Source of the DNA: Micromonospora endolithica
GTDB taxonomy: Bacteria > Actinomycetota > Actinomycetes > Mycobacteriales > Micromonosporaceae
DNA: 64,000 nucleotides
Assembly (NCBI RefSeq): GCF_003626595.1
Contig: NZ_RBAK01000013.1
Location: 119,947-183,946, forward strand
Direction: 5' to 3'
Part shown: positions 17,051 through 26,235 of the stretch, one piece after another
How positions within the stretch are numbered: the stretch's first letter is position 1
Layout of the letters: each line of letters starts with the position of its first letter
Made by a program: the position numbers and the translations under genes
Notes under the pieces: generated by a model
Databases searched by the model: none
Told to the model about the DNA's origin: nothing
The model's input: the letters and a program-made list of their open reading frames with translations, nothing else

Positions 17051-17106
17051 GGAAGGGCCCCTTCCTATGCACCAGGCGTTAAGAAGGGGCCCTTCCTTTC
17101 ACCTCA
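17051..17106. repeat. GGAAGGGCCCC-type hairpin element, copy B
   Basis: A perfect 14-bp inverted repeat: GGAAGGGCCCCTTC (17051-17064) and GAAGGGGCCCTTCC (17083-17096), with GCGTTAAG in the loop. The right flank CTTTCACCTCA repeats the right end of copy A with one base changed and again ends in the stop codon (17104-17106) of the minus-strand gene. Likely a terminator. Confidence 0.8.
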
Positions 17107-19320
17107 GCGGGTGAAGCGGAGGTAGTCGAACTCGGCGGTCACGGCGGGCTCGGCGCCGCCGTGCGCGACCAGGCCGATCCGGGGCGTGGTGCCGGCCGGG
17201 AAGGTCCACACCCCGCCCCACGTCCAGTTCCGGCCGTCCCGGCTGGAGCCGGCCCGGAACTCGTGCTCCCCGTTCACCGGGTCCACCCGGTGCGCCAGCC
17301 GCAACCAGGTGGTGGTGGCCGGGGTGCCGACGATGGTGCCGCCGTACACCGGCTGGCCGGCGAAGGGCAGCTCGTAGCCGTACTCGACCTGGCGGGTGTT
17401 CCAGATGGCGACCTGGGCCAGCCGGGCGAACCGGTCGTCGTCCACGTAGGCCACCAGCCCGGCCTGCTGGTAGTTGCGGACCGTCTCCTCGCCCAGGTCC
17501 AGGGTCACCTTGGTCTCCACCACGTAGTCGCCGGTGGGGGCGTCACGCAGCAGCACCCCGGCGGTGTTGCCGGTGCCGGTCAGGTCGGCGCCCTGCACCG
17601 GCCAGCGCAGCGACCCGCCGGACACGGTGGCCGCCGGGTCCTCGCGGACCCAGGTCCAGCCCGCGTCGAGACCGTCGGCGAACTCGTCGGAGTACCCCCG
17701 CAGCGGCGCGCCGACCCGGGGCTCGGGCACCGCCCGCCGGGCCTCCTGGTACAGCCGGGCCAGGCTGACGTTGTCGAACTCGGCGTCGCCGCCGGTCGCG
17801 GTCAGCGCCAGCCGACCGGCCACCGGCCGGGCCAGCCGCAGCGACACCACGGCCAACTGGTCACCGAGCCGGGCCGGGCTCAGCTGCGCGGTCAGCGCCC
17901 GCCCGCGTACCTCGACGGCGAGGTTGACCGGGTCGGTGGGGTCGTACCCGGCGGGCAGCGGCGCGGACGCGGTGCGCGCGCCGTCCCGGGCGACCAGGCG
18001 CCCGGCGGCGACGTCGACGCGGACCTGGACCCGTCCGCCGAGGTCGATCCCGGCGCTGCTCGCGGCGCCGGGCCGCAGGTCGGTCTCGGCCCGCACGTCG
18101 CCACCGAGGGCGGTACGCGCGTGCAGCGTCCCGTCGCCGACCAGCCGCCCGTCGGTGACCCGCCAGTCGCCGGCGTCGCGCCACCGGTCGAGCCGGCCGG
18201 TGAACCGCTCGTCGACCCGCCCCGTGGTGACCGGGGCCCGGCGGGCGCCCTCGGACGGGCCGGCGCCGGCGTTCACCGTCGGCCAGCCGTCGATCCAGTC
18301 GAGGCGGTCCAGCAGCATCGGTCGCTCGTTGACGCCGAACGGCTCGTCCAGGTACGGGTCGGCCCGGTCGATGCCGTGGTAGACGATCCAGTCCTGGCCG
18401 GACAGGTCGGTCACGAACCCGTTGTGGCCGACGCCGATCCAGCGGTTGCCGTTCTGGGTGAGCACCGGGGTGCCGCCGGCCCGGGACGCGGTCAGGCCGA
18501 TGCCGTCGCGGTCGACGAACGGTCCCTTCGGGCTGCGCGAGCGGCCGACCTGGACGGAGTAGCCGGTGGCCGGGCCGGCGCAGCAGTTCGCGGTGGACGC
18601 GAACAGGTAGTACCAGCCATCGCGGCGCAGCACGTAGCTGCCCTCGAACTTGTTGTCGATCGCCACCAGCGTCGACTCGCCGGTCGCGCGCAGCCCGTCC
18701 GGGGTCAGGGCGGTCACCGAGATGCCGCCGTAGTAGCTGCCGTAGTACAGGTAGTTGGTGCCGTCGACGTCGGTGAACTGGGTCGGGTCGATCGTCCACA
18801 GCCAGCCGCCGCCACCGCCGGGGCGGGGCGCCACCACCGGTTCGTCGGCGAAGGTCCACGGACCGGTGGGGGAGGGGGCGGTGGCCGCGCCGACGGCGAA
18901 GTCGCTGCCCTCCGGGGAGACGGTGGTGTCGGTGACCGTCACGTACATGACCCACCGGTCGCCGATCCGGCGCACGTCGGGCGCCCAGAAGGCGGCCCCC
19001 TCGGCGGCGTACGGCGGGCGCTGGTCGGGGCCGAAGGCGTCCCCGACGTAGGTCCAGTCGACCAGGTCGGCCGAGCGGGCGGTGGGCACGCGGTGGAACA
19101 CGCCCTCGCCCTCGCGCAGCGGGTCGGTGGTGCCGTACGCGTACCAGAAGCCGTCCTCGCCGCGCACGATCACCGGATCGGCGAAGGTGTCGGCGAAGCC
19201 GGCCGAGACGGGGTTGCGGTAGCGGGGGTCTCCGGTGGCGGCGGCCGGCGCGGACGCCGTCCCCGCCAGGAGCAGACCGAGGACGGCGGCGAGCGCGCCG
19301 GCGCGGCGGAGGTGTCGCAT
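17104..19320 (-). CDS. Secreted glycoside hydrolase family 43-like protein with C-terminal beta-sandwich domains
   Basis: 738 residues from the ATG at 19320. A Sec-type signal peptide (RRAGALAAVLGLLLAGTASAPAAA) ends near residue 28. A five-bladed beta-propeller follows: FADPVIVRGEDGFWYAYG carries the presumed base Asp, WAPDVRRIGDRWVMYV and IDPTQFTDVDGTNYLYYG follow, and KFEGSYVLRRDGWYYLFAS carries the presumed acid Glu. The second half (about 390-738) has LamG/concanavalin-like segments, ending with an AVTAEFDYLRF strand common in GH43 accessory domains. Family members cut arabinan or xylan side chains outside the cell. The gene is probably regulated from the TACAACG repeats upstream; its stop lies in hairpin copy B. 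Confidence 0.88.
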   Translation of the reverse strand: MRHLRRAGALAAVLGLLLAGTASAPAAATGDPRYRNPVSAGFADTFADPVIVRGEDGFWYAYGTTDPLREGEGVFHRVPTARSADLVDWTYVGDAFGPDQRPPYAAEGAAFWAPDVRRIGDRWVMYVTVTDTTVSPEGSDFAVGAATAPSPTGPWTFADEPVVAPRPGGGGGWLWTIDPTQFTDVDGTNYLYYGSYYGGISVTALTPDGLRATGESTLVAIDNKFEGSYVLRRDGWYYLFASTANCCAGPATGYSVQVGRSRSPKGPFVDRDGIGLTASRAGGTPVLTQNGNRWIGVGHNGFVTDLSGQDWIVYHGIDRADPYLDEPFGVNERPMLLDRLDWIDGWPTVNAGAGPSEGARRAPVTTGRVDERFTGRLDRWRDAGDWRVTDGRLVGDGTLHARTALGGDVRAETDLRPGAASSAGIDLGGRVQVRVDVAAGRLVARDGARTASAPLPAGYDPTDPVNLAVEVRGRALTAQLSPARLGDQLAVVSLRLARPVAGRLALTATGGDAEFDNVSLARLYQEARRAVPEPRVGAPLRGYSDEFADGLDAGWTWVREDPAATVSGGSLRWPVQGADLTGTGNTAGVLLRDAPTGDYVVETKVTLDLGEETVRNYQQAGLVAYVDDDRFARLAQVAIWNTRQVEYGYELPFAGQPVYGGTIVGTPATTTWLRLAHRVDPVNGEHEFRAGSSRDGRNWTWGGVWTFPAGTTPRIGLVAHGGAEPAVTAEFDYLRFTR

Positions 19321-19371
19321 CTGACCTGCCTTGGGTGGTGGACGGTCGACGGGGAACACTGCGTCCGTTTC

Positions 19372-19395
19372 TACAACGTTGGATACAACGATGTA
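19372..19395 (-). promoter_or_regulatory. Putative operator/promoter region of the GH43 gene
   Basis: The 250-bp gap between the GH43 gene and the ArsR-type gene contains an AT-richer patch with a CAACGTTG palindrome (19374-19381) and two TACAACG direct repeats 12 bp apart (19372-19378 and 19384-19390), ending ATGTAA. Its centre lies 50-75 nt upstream of the GH43 ATG. Palindromes with a central CG are typical of LacI-family operators, and sugar hydrolase genes often use them, but no LacI regulator is adjacent. Nothing else stands out in the gap. Confidence 0.35.
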
Positions 19396-19570
19396 AAGAC
19401 CATCGACCTCTCGGGTTCTCCTGGCCCGGGCCGACGGGTGACCGGTCCGCCCGCTTTCCGCGACGTCGGGGTGTCCCGCGCCCCGGGACACCCCGAGGTC
19501 ACCGAAGGCGAGCTGATCACGGGCCGACCTTTCGGCCGGCGCCGACACGTGGGCGTGTCAGCATGGGCGG

Positions 19571-20335
19571 ATGACGAGTCCTGCCGGCGGTGGGCCGGCG
19601 CTGGCCCGGCTGGCCGGCCTGCTCGCCGACGACACCCGGGCCCGGATCTGCCTGACCCTGCTCGACGGTCGGGCCTGGACCGTCGGGGAGTTGGCCCGGC
19701 TGGCCGGCGTCGCCCCGTCCACCGCGAGCGAGCACGTCAGCCGTCTGGTCCGGGGCGGGCTGCTGACCGAGCAACGGCAGGGCCGGCACCGTTACCTGCG
19801 GCTGGCCGGCCCGTCGGTGGCGCAGCTGATCGAGGACCTCGCCGGGTACGCGCCCCCGCCGCCCCCGCCGGTCCGCTCGCTGCGCGCCGCACGGGCCGAC
19901 GCCGCGCTCGCGTACGCCCGCACCTGCTACGACCACCTGGCCGGGCGGCTCGGCGTGCGGGTACGCGACGCGATGCTCGCCCGGCGGTTCCTGGACGACG
20001 CCGCCGGCCCCGCACTGACCCCGGCCGGCCCCGTACTGACCCCGGCCGGCCAGGAATGGCTCACCGCGCTGGCCGTGCCGCTCGACGCGCCGCGGGGTCG
20101 CCGGCCGCTGGTGCGCGACTGTCTGGACTGGACCGAACGCCGGCCGCACCTGGCCGGCGCCCTCGCCGCCGGCCTCCTGCGTCGGCTGTACGACCTCGGC
20201 TGGCTCGTCCCCGGCGTCGGCCGGGCGGTCCGGCTGACCCCGGCCGGCCGGCCGGCGCTGGCCGCCGCGCTCGGGCTGGACCCCGCGGACCTGGCACCGC
20301 CGTCGGTATCGGATATCGGCGGGGGCCGCGCCTGA
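19571..20335 (+). CDS. ArsR-family winged-helix transcriptional regulator with C-terminal extension
   Basis: 254 residues. The N-terminal winged helix (about 8-85) reads ARLAGLLADDTRARICLTLLDG, then recognition helix APSTASEHVSRLVRGGLLTEQRQGRHRYLRLA, typical of ArsR. No cysteine metal site is visible in the recognition helix, so it is probably not a metal sensor. After a proline run (PPPPPP) a second helical domain of about 150 residues contains a short tandem repeat, LTPAGPVLTPAGQ. Such long ArsR proteins are common in actinobacteria and mostly uncharacterised. It is divergent from the GH43 gene. The ATG follows CAGCAT by 6 nt, so it may be leaderless. Confidence 0.85.
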   Translation: MTSPAGGGPALARLAGLLADDTRARICLTLLDGRAWTVGELARLAGVAPSTASEHVSRLVRGGLLTEQRQGRHRYLRLAGPSVAQLIEDLAGYAPPPPPPVRSLRAARADAALAYARTCYDHLAGRLGVRVRDAMLARRFLDDAAGPALTPAGPVLTPAGQEWLTALAVPLDAPRGRRPLVRDCLDWTERRPHLAGALAAGLLRRLYDLGWLVPGVGRAVRLTPAGRPALAAALGLDPADLAPPSVSDIGGGRA

Positions 20336-20371
20336 CGTGGCGAGTGACCGGCAGGGTGCCGACCACGGCGG

Positions 20372-23300
20372 CTATTCGGACTTCGGTCGGGCCAGCCGGT
20401 CGGAGATCTCGCGGATCGCGGCCGACGCGCCGATCCGGGTGGCGACCGCGAGCGCGCGTCGCCAGGTGGTCCGGGCGTCCGCCGGGCGGGCGAGTCGTTC
20501 CTCGGCCCGGGCCAGGTCGGAGAGGGCCGCCAGCTGGAGCGGCGGGTTGGCCGCCAGGTCGTCGACGACCTGCTCGATCTCCGTCCGCGCCCGGCCCGGT
20601 TCGCCGGCCAGCAGGTGCAGGCGTCCCCGGGCGTACCGGGCGTGGGCCAGGTAGGACGGCACATTCGCCTCCCGCGCCAGCGTCACCGCCAGCCGGACGT
20701 AGTCCGCCGCCTCGGTCAGCCGCCCGTGTCCACCGAGCATCGTGGCCAGATCGCTGAGCAACACGATCTCGCCCAGCCGGTCGCGGTGCCGCCGCACCAG
20801 CCCGAGCCCCTCCAGACAGGCCGCCCGGGCCTGCTCCTTCTCGCCCCGGTGGTCGTGCCAGCGCGCCAGTCCGCGCAGACCGAGCGCGAGTGGCCGGCTG
20901 GCGCCGGCGGTGCGGAGCAGGGTCACGCCACGGGCGAGCGTCGCCCCGGCGCTCGGATCGCCCTCCTGCATCTGGAGTTCGCCGAGCCGAGCGAGTTTGA
21001 TGCCGGTCGCCGTCTCGTCCCCGGCCTCGATGTACAGGCCGATCGACCGGAGCAGGGCCGCGCGTTTCGCGGCGGTGTTTCCCATCGAATCGTGCACCTG
21101 CTGCTCCACCCCGGCGATCTCCGCGCGCAGCCACGGGTCCACCAGGGCACCGCCGGCTTCGGTGGCGACCCGGATGTGCCGAAGAGCGCTGGCCGGGTCG
21201 TTCCGGATCACCGCGGCGAACGCGACGCACAGCCGCATCCGGGCGATCCCCTCGCGGTGGTTCCGGCGCTCCGCGGCCGCCAGGCCCACCTCCGTCACCC
21301 GGGTCAGCTCGTCCAGTCGCGCGTCCAGATGCAGGTAGTAGTCGCAGTGCCAGGCCAGCGCCCAGGCGTAGTTCTCCAGCCCCGGCGTGGCGGCGGCCTG
21401 GCCGATGGACGCGACCAGTGAGCCGCGCTCGGCCGCGAACCAGGCCTGTGGATCCCCGCGGTAAACATCGGTGACCGTCGGCAACCGCGGCAGGTCGGCG
21501 ATGATCCGGGACTGGGGCTCCTCGCTGAACTCCACCCGGGCCTGCTCGGTCAGCGCCAGCCAGGTGCCGAAGACCCGACTCAGCAGCCGTACCCGCTCGT
21601 CCGGCGGCTCCTCCTCCGCCGCCCGTTCCCGGGCGAAGGCCCGGACCAGGTCGTGAATCCGGTACCGGGGTTGGCCGATGCCGTCGGGTCCGGTCACCTC
21701 GACGAGATTCGCCTCGACCAGGCCGCCCAGCGCGGCCTCGGCGGCCTGCTCGTCTCCGAGCAGCACGGTGACCAGCCAGGGCGGCGCGTCATCGAGGTCC
21801 AGCACGGCGAGCCGGCGCAGCGCCCGGCGGGCCGGCTCGTCCAGGGCGACGTACGCCGAGTGGAACGCCGCCCGGACGCTGCGATCGTCGCGCGTGAGGT
21901 GGTCGAGCCGGTGGGACAGCTCGTCGAGTTGGGCGGCCGCCTCGCGGAGCGTCCGGAGATCCGGCACGGCGAGCCGAGCCCCGACCATCCGTACCGCCAG
22001 CGGCAGCAGCCCGCAGTGGTCGACGATGGCCAGCGCCGAGTCGGGTTCGGCGGTCACCCGCTGCTCGCCGACGATGCCGGCGAGCAGCCTCAGCGCCTCG
22101 TGCCGGGGCAACGGACGCAACCGCAACTGGTGTGCGCCGTCGAGGTCGACGAGCGCCCGCCGGCTCGTGACGAGGACGACCGCGTCGGTCCCGGGCAGCA
22201 GCGGGCGCACCTGCGCGGCACTCGCGGCATTGTCCAGCACCAGCAGGCACGGTCGGCCGGCCACCGCTGCCCGGAACAGCGCGGCCCGCTCGTCCAGGGA
22301 CGCCGGCAGTTCGGCACCCGGCATCCCGAGCGCGTGCAGGAAACGTCCGAGCACCTCCACCGGGGCCAGCGGCTGGTCGTGCCCACTCAGGTCGACGTAC
22401 AGCTGCGGCCCGGGGTGCCGCGCGCCGAGACGGTGCGCGATGTGCACGGCCAGCGAGGTCTTCCCGATCCCGGGCAGGCCGCTGATCGCCACCACCCCGA
22501 CCTTCGGCCGGGCCGGCAGCCGCTCGACCACCGCGGTGATCTCCGACTGGCGGCCCACGAAGTCGGTCAGCTCGGCCGGCAGCATCCGAGGTGGAGGGTG
22601 CCGCGCCCGCTCCCTGAGCGGGTACGGCGTGGCGGTGTCGGCGGTCGCGCCGGGGCCGGCCGTCGCGGCCGGAAACTCCGGCCGGTCCCCCCGGGGCGGG
22701 CCGGCTGTCGGGGCCGGATCGACGGCCAACCCGCCACCGGCGGGCGGACCGGGCTCGGCGAGCAGGCCGGGATCGTTACGCAGGATCAGGTCGCGCAGCA
22801 GGACCAGTTCCGGCGAGGGATCGACCCCGAGCTCGTCCGCCAGCCGCAGGCGGAGCTGGTCGAACCGCTGCAGGGCCTCGTACTGGCGGTTCGCCAGGTA
22901 CAGGGCACGCATCAGCCGGCCGACCAGCGGTTCGCGCCACGGGTACGCCTCGACGAGTTCCAGCAGGCTGCCGATCACCTCGTCGTACCGGCGCAGACCC
23001 AACTCCAGGTCCAGGCACCGCTCCAGGACGGCCATCCGGCGTTCGTCGAGGCGCGCGGCGGCGGCCGCCAGCGCGGGCGTGTGCAGGCCGTCCAGCGCCG
23101 GTCCGCGCCACAGCGCCAGCGCCTCCCGCAGGCTGGCCACCGCCGCCTCCGGCGCGCCCCCGCCCACGTGCTCGTCGGCCCGGCGCACCCGCGCTTCGAA
23201 GACGTCGAGATCAAGCTGACCGTCGGCGACCCGCAGCAGGTATCCGGAGCCCCGGGTGTCGATCACGTCGTCCGGTGACCCGGCCTCCCGCATCGCCCGG

Positions 23301-23518
23301 CGGACCGCGGCGACGCGGTTGCGGACCTGGACGTCCGCGCTGGACGGTGGATGCTCGCCCCAGGTGGCCTCCACCAGCCGGGAGACCGGCACGAGCCGGT
23401 TGGGCTCCAGCAGCAGCGCGGCCACCATCGACTGACCGCGCGGACCGCCCGTCCGCACCGCCTGACCGGCGACCCGGACCTCGATCGGACCGAGCAGCCC
23501 GAACCTCACAACTGGCAC
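20372..23518 (-). CDS. AfsR/SARP-family transcriptional regulator (BTAD + NB-ARC + TPR)
   Basis: 1048 residues in the AfsR arrangement. The N-terminus has an OmpR-type winged helix (about 1-95: FGLLGPIEVRVAGQAVRTGGPRGQSM). The bacterial transcriptional activation domain is at about 103-250 (AYPWREPLVGRLMRALYLANRQYEALQRFDQLR in two helices). The NTPase core follows, with Walker A GLPGIGKT at 347-354, Walker B CLLVLDNA and the LPLAVRMVGARL segment of NB-ARC. TPR-like helices run from about 700 to 1020. The GTG at 23518 was used; a GTG nine bases further in would give the common MRFGLLG start. SARPs activate specialised-metabolite clusters; it is the last gene on this strand after the peptide locus, so local activation is a reasonable inference. 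Confidence 0.92.
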   Translation of the reverse strand: MPVVRFGLLGPIEVRVAGQAVRTGGPRGQSMVAALLLEPNRLVPVSRLVEATWGEHPPSSADVQVRNRVAAVRRAMREAGSPDDVIDTRGSGYLLRVADGQLDLDVFEARVRRADEHVGGGAPEAAVASLREALALWRGPALDGLHTPALAAAAARLDERRMAVLERCLDLELGLRRYDEVIGSLLELVEAYPWREPLVGRLMRALYLANRQYEALQRFDQLRLRLADELGVDPSPELVLLRDLILRNDPGLLAEPGPPAGGGLAVDPAPTAGPPRGDRPEFPAATAGPGATADTATPYPLRERARHPPPRMLPAELTDFVGRQSEITAVVERLPARPKVGVVAISGLPGIGKTSLAVHIAHRLGARHPGPQLYVDLSGHDQPLAPVEVLGRFLHALGMPGAELPASLDERAALFRAAVAGRPCLLVLDNAASAAQVRPLLPGTDAVVLVTSRRALVDLDGAHQLRLRPLPRHEALRLLAGIVGEQRVTAEPDSALAIVDHCGLLPLAVRMVGARLAVPDLRTLREAAAQLDELSHRLDHLTRDDRSVRAAFHSAYVALDEPARRALRRLAVLDLDDAPPWLVTVLLGDEQAAEAALGGLVEANLVEVTGPDGIGQPRYRIHDLVRAFARERAAEEEPPDERVRLLSRVFGTWLALTEQARVEFSEEPQSRIIADLPRLPTVTDVYRGDPQAWFAAERGSLVASIGQAAATPGLENYAWALAWHCDYYLHLDARLDELTRVTEVGLAAAERRNHREGIARMRLCVAFAAVIRNDPASALRHIRVATEAGGALVDPWLRAEIAGVEQQVHDSMGNTAAKRAALLRSIGLYIEAGDETATGIKLARLGELQMQEGDPSAGATLARGVTLLRTAGASRPLALGLRGLARWHDHRGEKEQARAACLEGLGLVRRHRDRLGEIVLLSDLATMLGGHGRLTEAADYVRLAVTLAREANVPSYLAHARYARGRLHLLAGEPGRARTEIEQVVDDLAANPPLQLAALSDLARAEERLARPADARTTWRRALAVATRIGASAAIREISDRLARPKSE

Positions 23519-23584
23519 ATGCTCCCCCGCGAGTGCCGAGCCGGGCGACCGCGATCAACAGACCTCGGCCACCATGTGGGATCG

Positions 23585-23590
23585 ACAATA
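23585..23590 (-). promoter_or_regulatory. Possible own -10 box for the SARP gene
   Basis: On the minus strand TATTGT (complement of 23585-23590) lies in the 137-bp gap before the SARP start, the most AT-rich hexamer there. It suggests that the regulator may have a separate promoter from the protease gene upstream. No convincing -35 was seen. Confidence 0.3.
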
Positions 23591-23655
23591 GGCGAGGGCG
23601 GCGATTTCGGCCGCCCGCCGGGTGGCGTGACCCGTACCCGGGGGGCCGCCGGCAG

Positions 23656-24966
23656 CTAGCCGGCCGGCACCGGACCGGCCGGGGTGACGCTGGTCGGCGC
23701 GGTCGTCGGTCGACGCCGCCGGCCGTACCGGCGGTAGAGCGTGAGCAGGAAAATCGTCTGCAGGGTGCCCTCGACGACAAGGACGAGGGCACCGTCGACC
23801 GCCGCCAGGAGACTGCCACCGGTGGCGCCGGCCACCACCGCGGAGCCGGCCTGGAATGCCCCGTGCAGGAGGATCGGGAGCCCGAATCCGGCGAAGCTGG
23901 TGAGCGCGACCATACTGCCGATCACCACCGCCGCCGCGTAGACGCGGACCGCCCGGCGCTCGTGCGACGGCAGCACGGCGCTCGGGTCGTCCCCGGCGGC
24001 CGCGATCCGGGCGGGCAGCACCGAATGACCGAAGCGACGTAGCAGGTGGCGGGCGTAGGCGAGCCCGTCGTGGAACAGGTTGCGGCACCGCAGCACGTCG
24101 AGCAGGACGAAGTAGAAGTCGGTACGCATGTAGACGTGCAGTTGCAGCGCCATCGACATGACCAGCACGAGCACGAGAGCGGCCAGCAACGCCGCGACCA
24201 CCGGGTGCGGCGTGGTGTGACCGAGCACCAGCAGCGCGACGCAGACGACGGCGAGATCCCAGAACAGGCCGCTGAGGTAGACCCGGTAGCGGTACCGGCG
24301 GGGCACGGACCAGATCGCGGTCACGTCGGTCTCCAGCACCAGGTGGTGCAGCCGGGTCGCGAATCGGATCCGGGCCGGTGCCCCGAGTGAGCGGGCCGCG
24401 ACCAGGTGGCTCAGCTCGTGCATCGTCGCCGAGAGCGAGAAGAGTCCGGTGTTGACGAGCACGGCCAGGCCGACGTAGTCGGTCCAGAAGAAGTCCCTGA
24501 ACGTCGGCAGCAGCTCGGGGCGGCGTACGACCGTCACCAGGGTCGCCGCCACCAGCGCCAGGTAGACCAGCTTCGCCACCGGACCGAACAGCCAGCTCAC
24601 GTGCCGGGCGCGCAACCCGGGCAGGTGCGGTCGGACCTGGCGGTGCGGACCGGCCAGCGGCTGGCCGTCGATCTGGTCGACGAGGCCGGCCTCCCGGAGC
24701 GCCTCCACCAGGTCGACGAGGTCGACCTCGATGTCGTGCTCGGCGGCGAGCTGACGCTCGGCCGTGCCGATCGTGGCCCCGGCGTCGAGCAGCTCGATGG
24801 CGCGGGCGCCGACCGCCGGCAGCTCCACGAACTGCCCGATCTCCGGCCGTCCCACCACGACCTCGTCGGGATCGTCGTCGGACGGTCGGACCTGGACCGG
24901 ATGGAACCGGACCAGACTGTCGGTCGTCACCACGACCCGCGTCGTCGCCGCCGCTGTCTCCGTCAC
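23656..24966 (-). CDS. PqqD-like domain fused to an M50-type membrane zinc metalloprotease (peptide maturation)
   Basis: 436 residues from a GTG at 24966 with GGGGAGG upstream. Residues about 35-105 look like a PqqD/RRE winged helix (VVGRPEIGQFVELPAVGARAIELLD.. then VDLVEALREAGLVDQID), the fold that binds RiPP leader peptides. The rest is a polytopic membrane domain with about seven spans. The zinc-protease motif HELSH is at 183-187 within a helix, and a second conserved patch, DFYFVLLDVLRCRNLFHD (283-300), supplies the likely third ligand and is typical of putative peptide zinc metalloproteases. It starts 16 nt after the ThiF-like gene. Leader removal or export of the 34-residue peptide is inferred. 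Confidence 0.82.
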   Translation of the reverse strand: MTETAAATTRVVVTTDSLVRFHPVQVRPSDDDPDEVVVGRPEIGQFVELPAVGARAIELLDAGATIGTAERQLAAEHDIEVDLVDLVEALREAGLVDQIDGQPLAGPHRQVRPHLPGLRARHVSWLFGPVAKLVYLALVAATLVTVVRRPELLPTFRDFFWTDYVGLAVLVNTGLFSLSATMHELSHLVAARSLGAPARIRFATRLHHLVLETDVTAIWSVPRRYRYRVYLSGLFWDLAVVCVALLVLGHTTPHPVVAALLAALVLVLVMSMALQLHVYMRTDFYFVLLDVLRCRNLFHDGLAYARHLLRRFGHSVLPARIAAAGDDPSAVLPSHERRAVRVYAAAVVIGSMVALTSFAGFGLPILLHGAFQAGSAVVAGATGGSLLAAVDGALVLVVEGTLQTIFLLTLYRRYGRRRRPTTAPTSVTPAGPVPAG

Positions 24967-24982
24967 CGCCGCCTCCCCGCCT

Positions 24983-26095
24983 TCAGCCCCGGCTCTGCGA
25001 CTGCGCGCCGCAGGAGGGACAGTCCGGGTCGTGCGGAACGTCCACGAAGTACTGGTGGTCCCATCGGGCGACGCTCTGGTGGAACACCCGTCCGGCCACC
25101 TGCTGGGGCAGCCCGGCCAGGTGATAGAGCACCTCCAGCGCGCACAGGTGGCCGGTGATGTTGGCGTTTGCCGCGATGACCGCGTTCGGCCGGGGCAGGT
25201 TGGTCAGCGACGTGCCGTGGGTGTGCATCTCGTGCTTGTCCGGGCGGCGCTGCAGACAGGTGTAGCAGCCGGTCCGGTACGGCAGGAAGGAGCCGACCAC
25301 CGCCATCGGACCGGTGTAGAGAGCCATGAACCACGGCACACCGGTCCGCAGCGCGGCCTCGTTGCTCCAGGTCTGGATGAGCCGCTCGGGCTTGTCCGCG
25401 CAGAGCACCAGGGCGTCGAAGCCGGCCATCAGCTCGGCGATGTCGTCGGCGGAGCGCACCTGGCGCTCCTCCCCGGTGACGGCGACACCGGAGTTCATCG
25501 CCCGCAACCGCTCCACCGCGACCTTGACCTTCGGCTGACCCACGTCGCTCTCGGTGTAGAGCAGTTGCCGGGTCAGGTTGGGTTCGTCGACCACGTCGAA
25601 GTCGGCGCAGTGCAGGCGGCCGACGCCGCTGGCGACCAGGCTGGCGGCGACGGCGGTGCCGGTGCCGCCGAGGCCGAGCACCGCCACCCGGCCGCGACCG
25701 ATCCGCGCCTGTGCGTCGTACGGCGACTCACGCGGCTTGTCGTCGATCCAGGAGAAGAAGTGCCGCGCCCGGTCGTACCGCGCGGCGGCCTCCGGGGTGA
25801 CCCCGTCCGGCAGCGGCGCCGCCGCGTCCTCGATGAACCCCTGCTCGGCCAGCTGGTCCACCACCTCGCGGACGCTCTCGTCGGACAGGCCGGGGTGGGT
25901 GGCGGCGAGATCGTGGCAGACCTCGGTCAGGTCCCGGGTGCCGTCCAGCAACGTCAGGAGCCGGGCGATGGTGCCGTCCTCGTCGTCCTGGATCTCGGCG
26001 GCGACGCCGTACTGCATCAGTCCGATCATCAGCCGATTCCGCGGCAGGAGGTACGGCTCGTGGACACTCTTGACGCGTGGTCGGACCATGTTCAT
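24983..26095 (-). CDS. ThiF/MccB-like E1-type adenylating enzyme with N-terminal leader-binding domain
   Basis: 370 residues from the ATG at 26095, with GTGAGG 7 nt upstream. Residues about 10-95 form a winged-helix, RRE-like region (DGTIARLLTLLDGTRDLTEV.. REVVDQLAEQGFIED). The adenylation domain has GLGGTG (141-146), the acidic DFDVVDEPNLTRQ patch (166-177, with Asn173 and Arg176), Lys189 in GQPKVKV, and a four-cysteine zinc site (C277-x2-C280 and C359-x2-C362). These are the features of MccB, PaaA and TOMM E1-like proteins, which activate carboxylates of a peptide. No YcaO partner is present, so azoline formation is unlikely. It lies after the peptide gene and a hairpin, and before the M50 gene. 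Confidence 0.85.
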   Translation of the reverse strand: MNMVRPRVKSVHEPYLLPRNRLMIGLMQYGVAAEIQDDEDGTIARLLTLLDGTRDLTEVCHDLAATHPGLSDESVREVVDQLAEQGFIEDAAAPLPDGVTPEAAARYDRARHFFSWIDDKPRESPYDAQARIGRGRVAVLGLGGTGTAVAASLVASGVGRLHCADFDVVDEPNLTRQLLYTESDVGQPKVKVAVERLRAMNSGVAVTGEERQVRSADDIAELMAGFDALVLCADKPERLIQTWSNEAALRTGVPWFMALYTGPMAVVGSFLPYRTGCYTCLQRRPDKHEMHTHGTSLTNLPRPNAVIAANANITGHLCALEVLYHLAGLPQQVAGRVFHQSVARWDHQYFVDVPHDPDCPSCGAQSQSRG

Positions 26096-26235
26096 CCGCG
26101 ACCTCACAACTGCTCGACGGGGAAGGACGGGTGCACCGGACCGGAGCCGACCGGGTGTGGTCGGCGGCGGGCGGCATGCGCGCGGCACCGCGTCCCGGCC
26201 CGGACCGGGCATCCGCCTCGCGCGCCGCCGAGGAC

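Noticed and set aside
17161..20757. A 1198-codon open frame on the plus strand across the GH43 gene, the intergenic gap and the ArsR-type gene
   Set aside because: It runs antisense to a clear GH43 protein, through an obvious intergenic region and out of frame with the ArsR protein; low-complexity Gly/Arg/Ala product.
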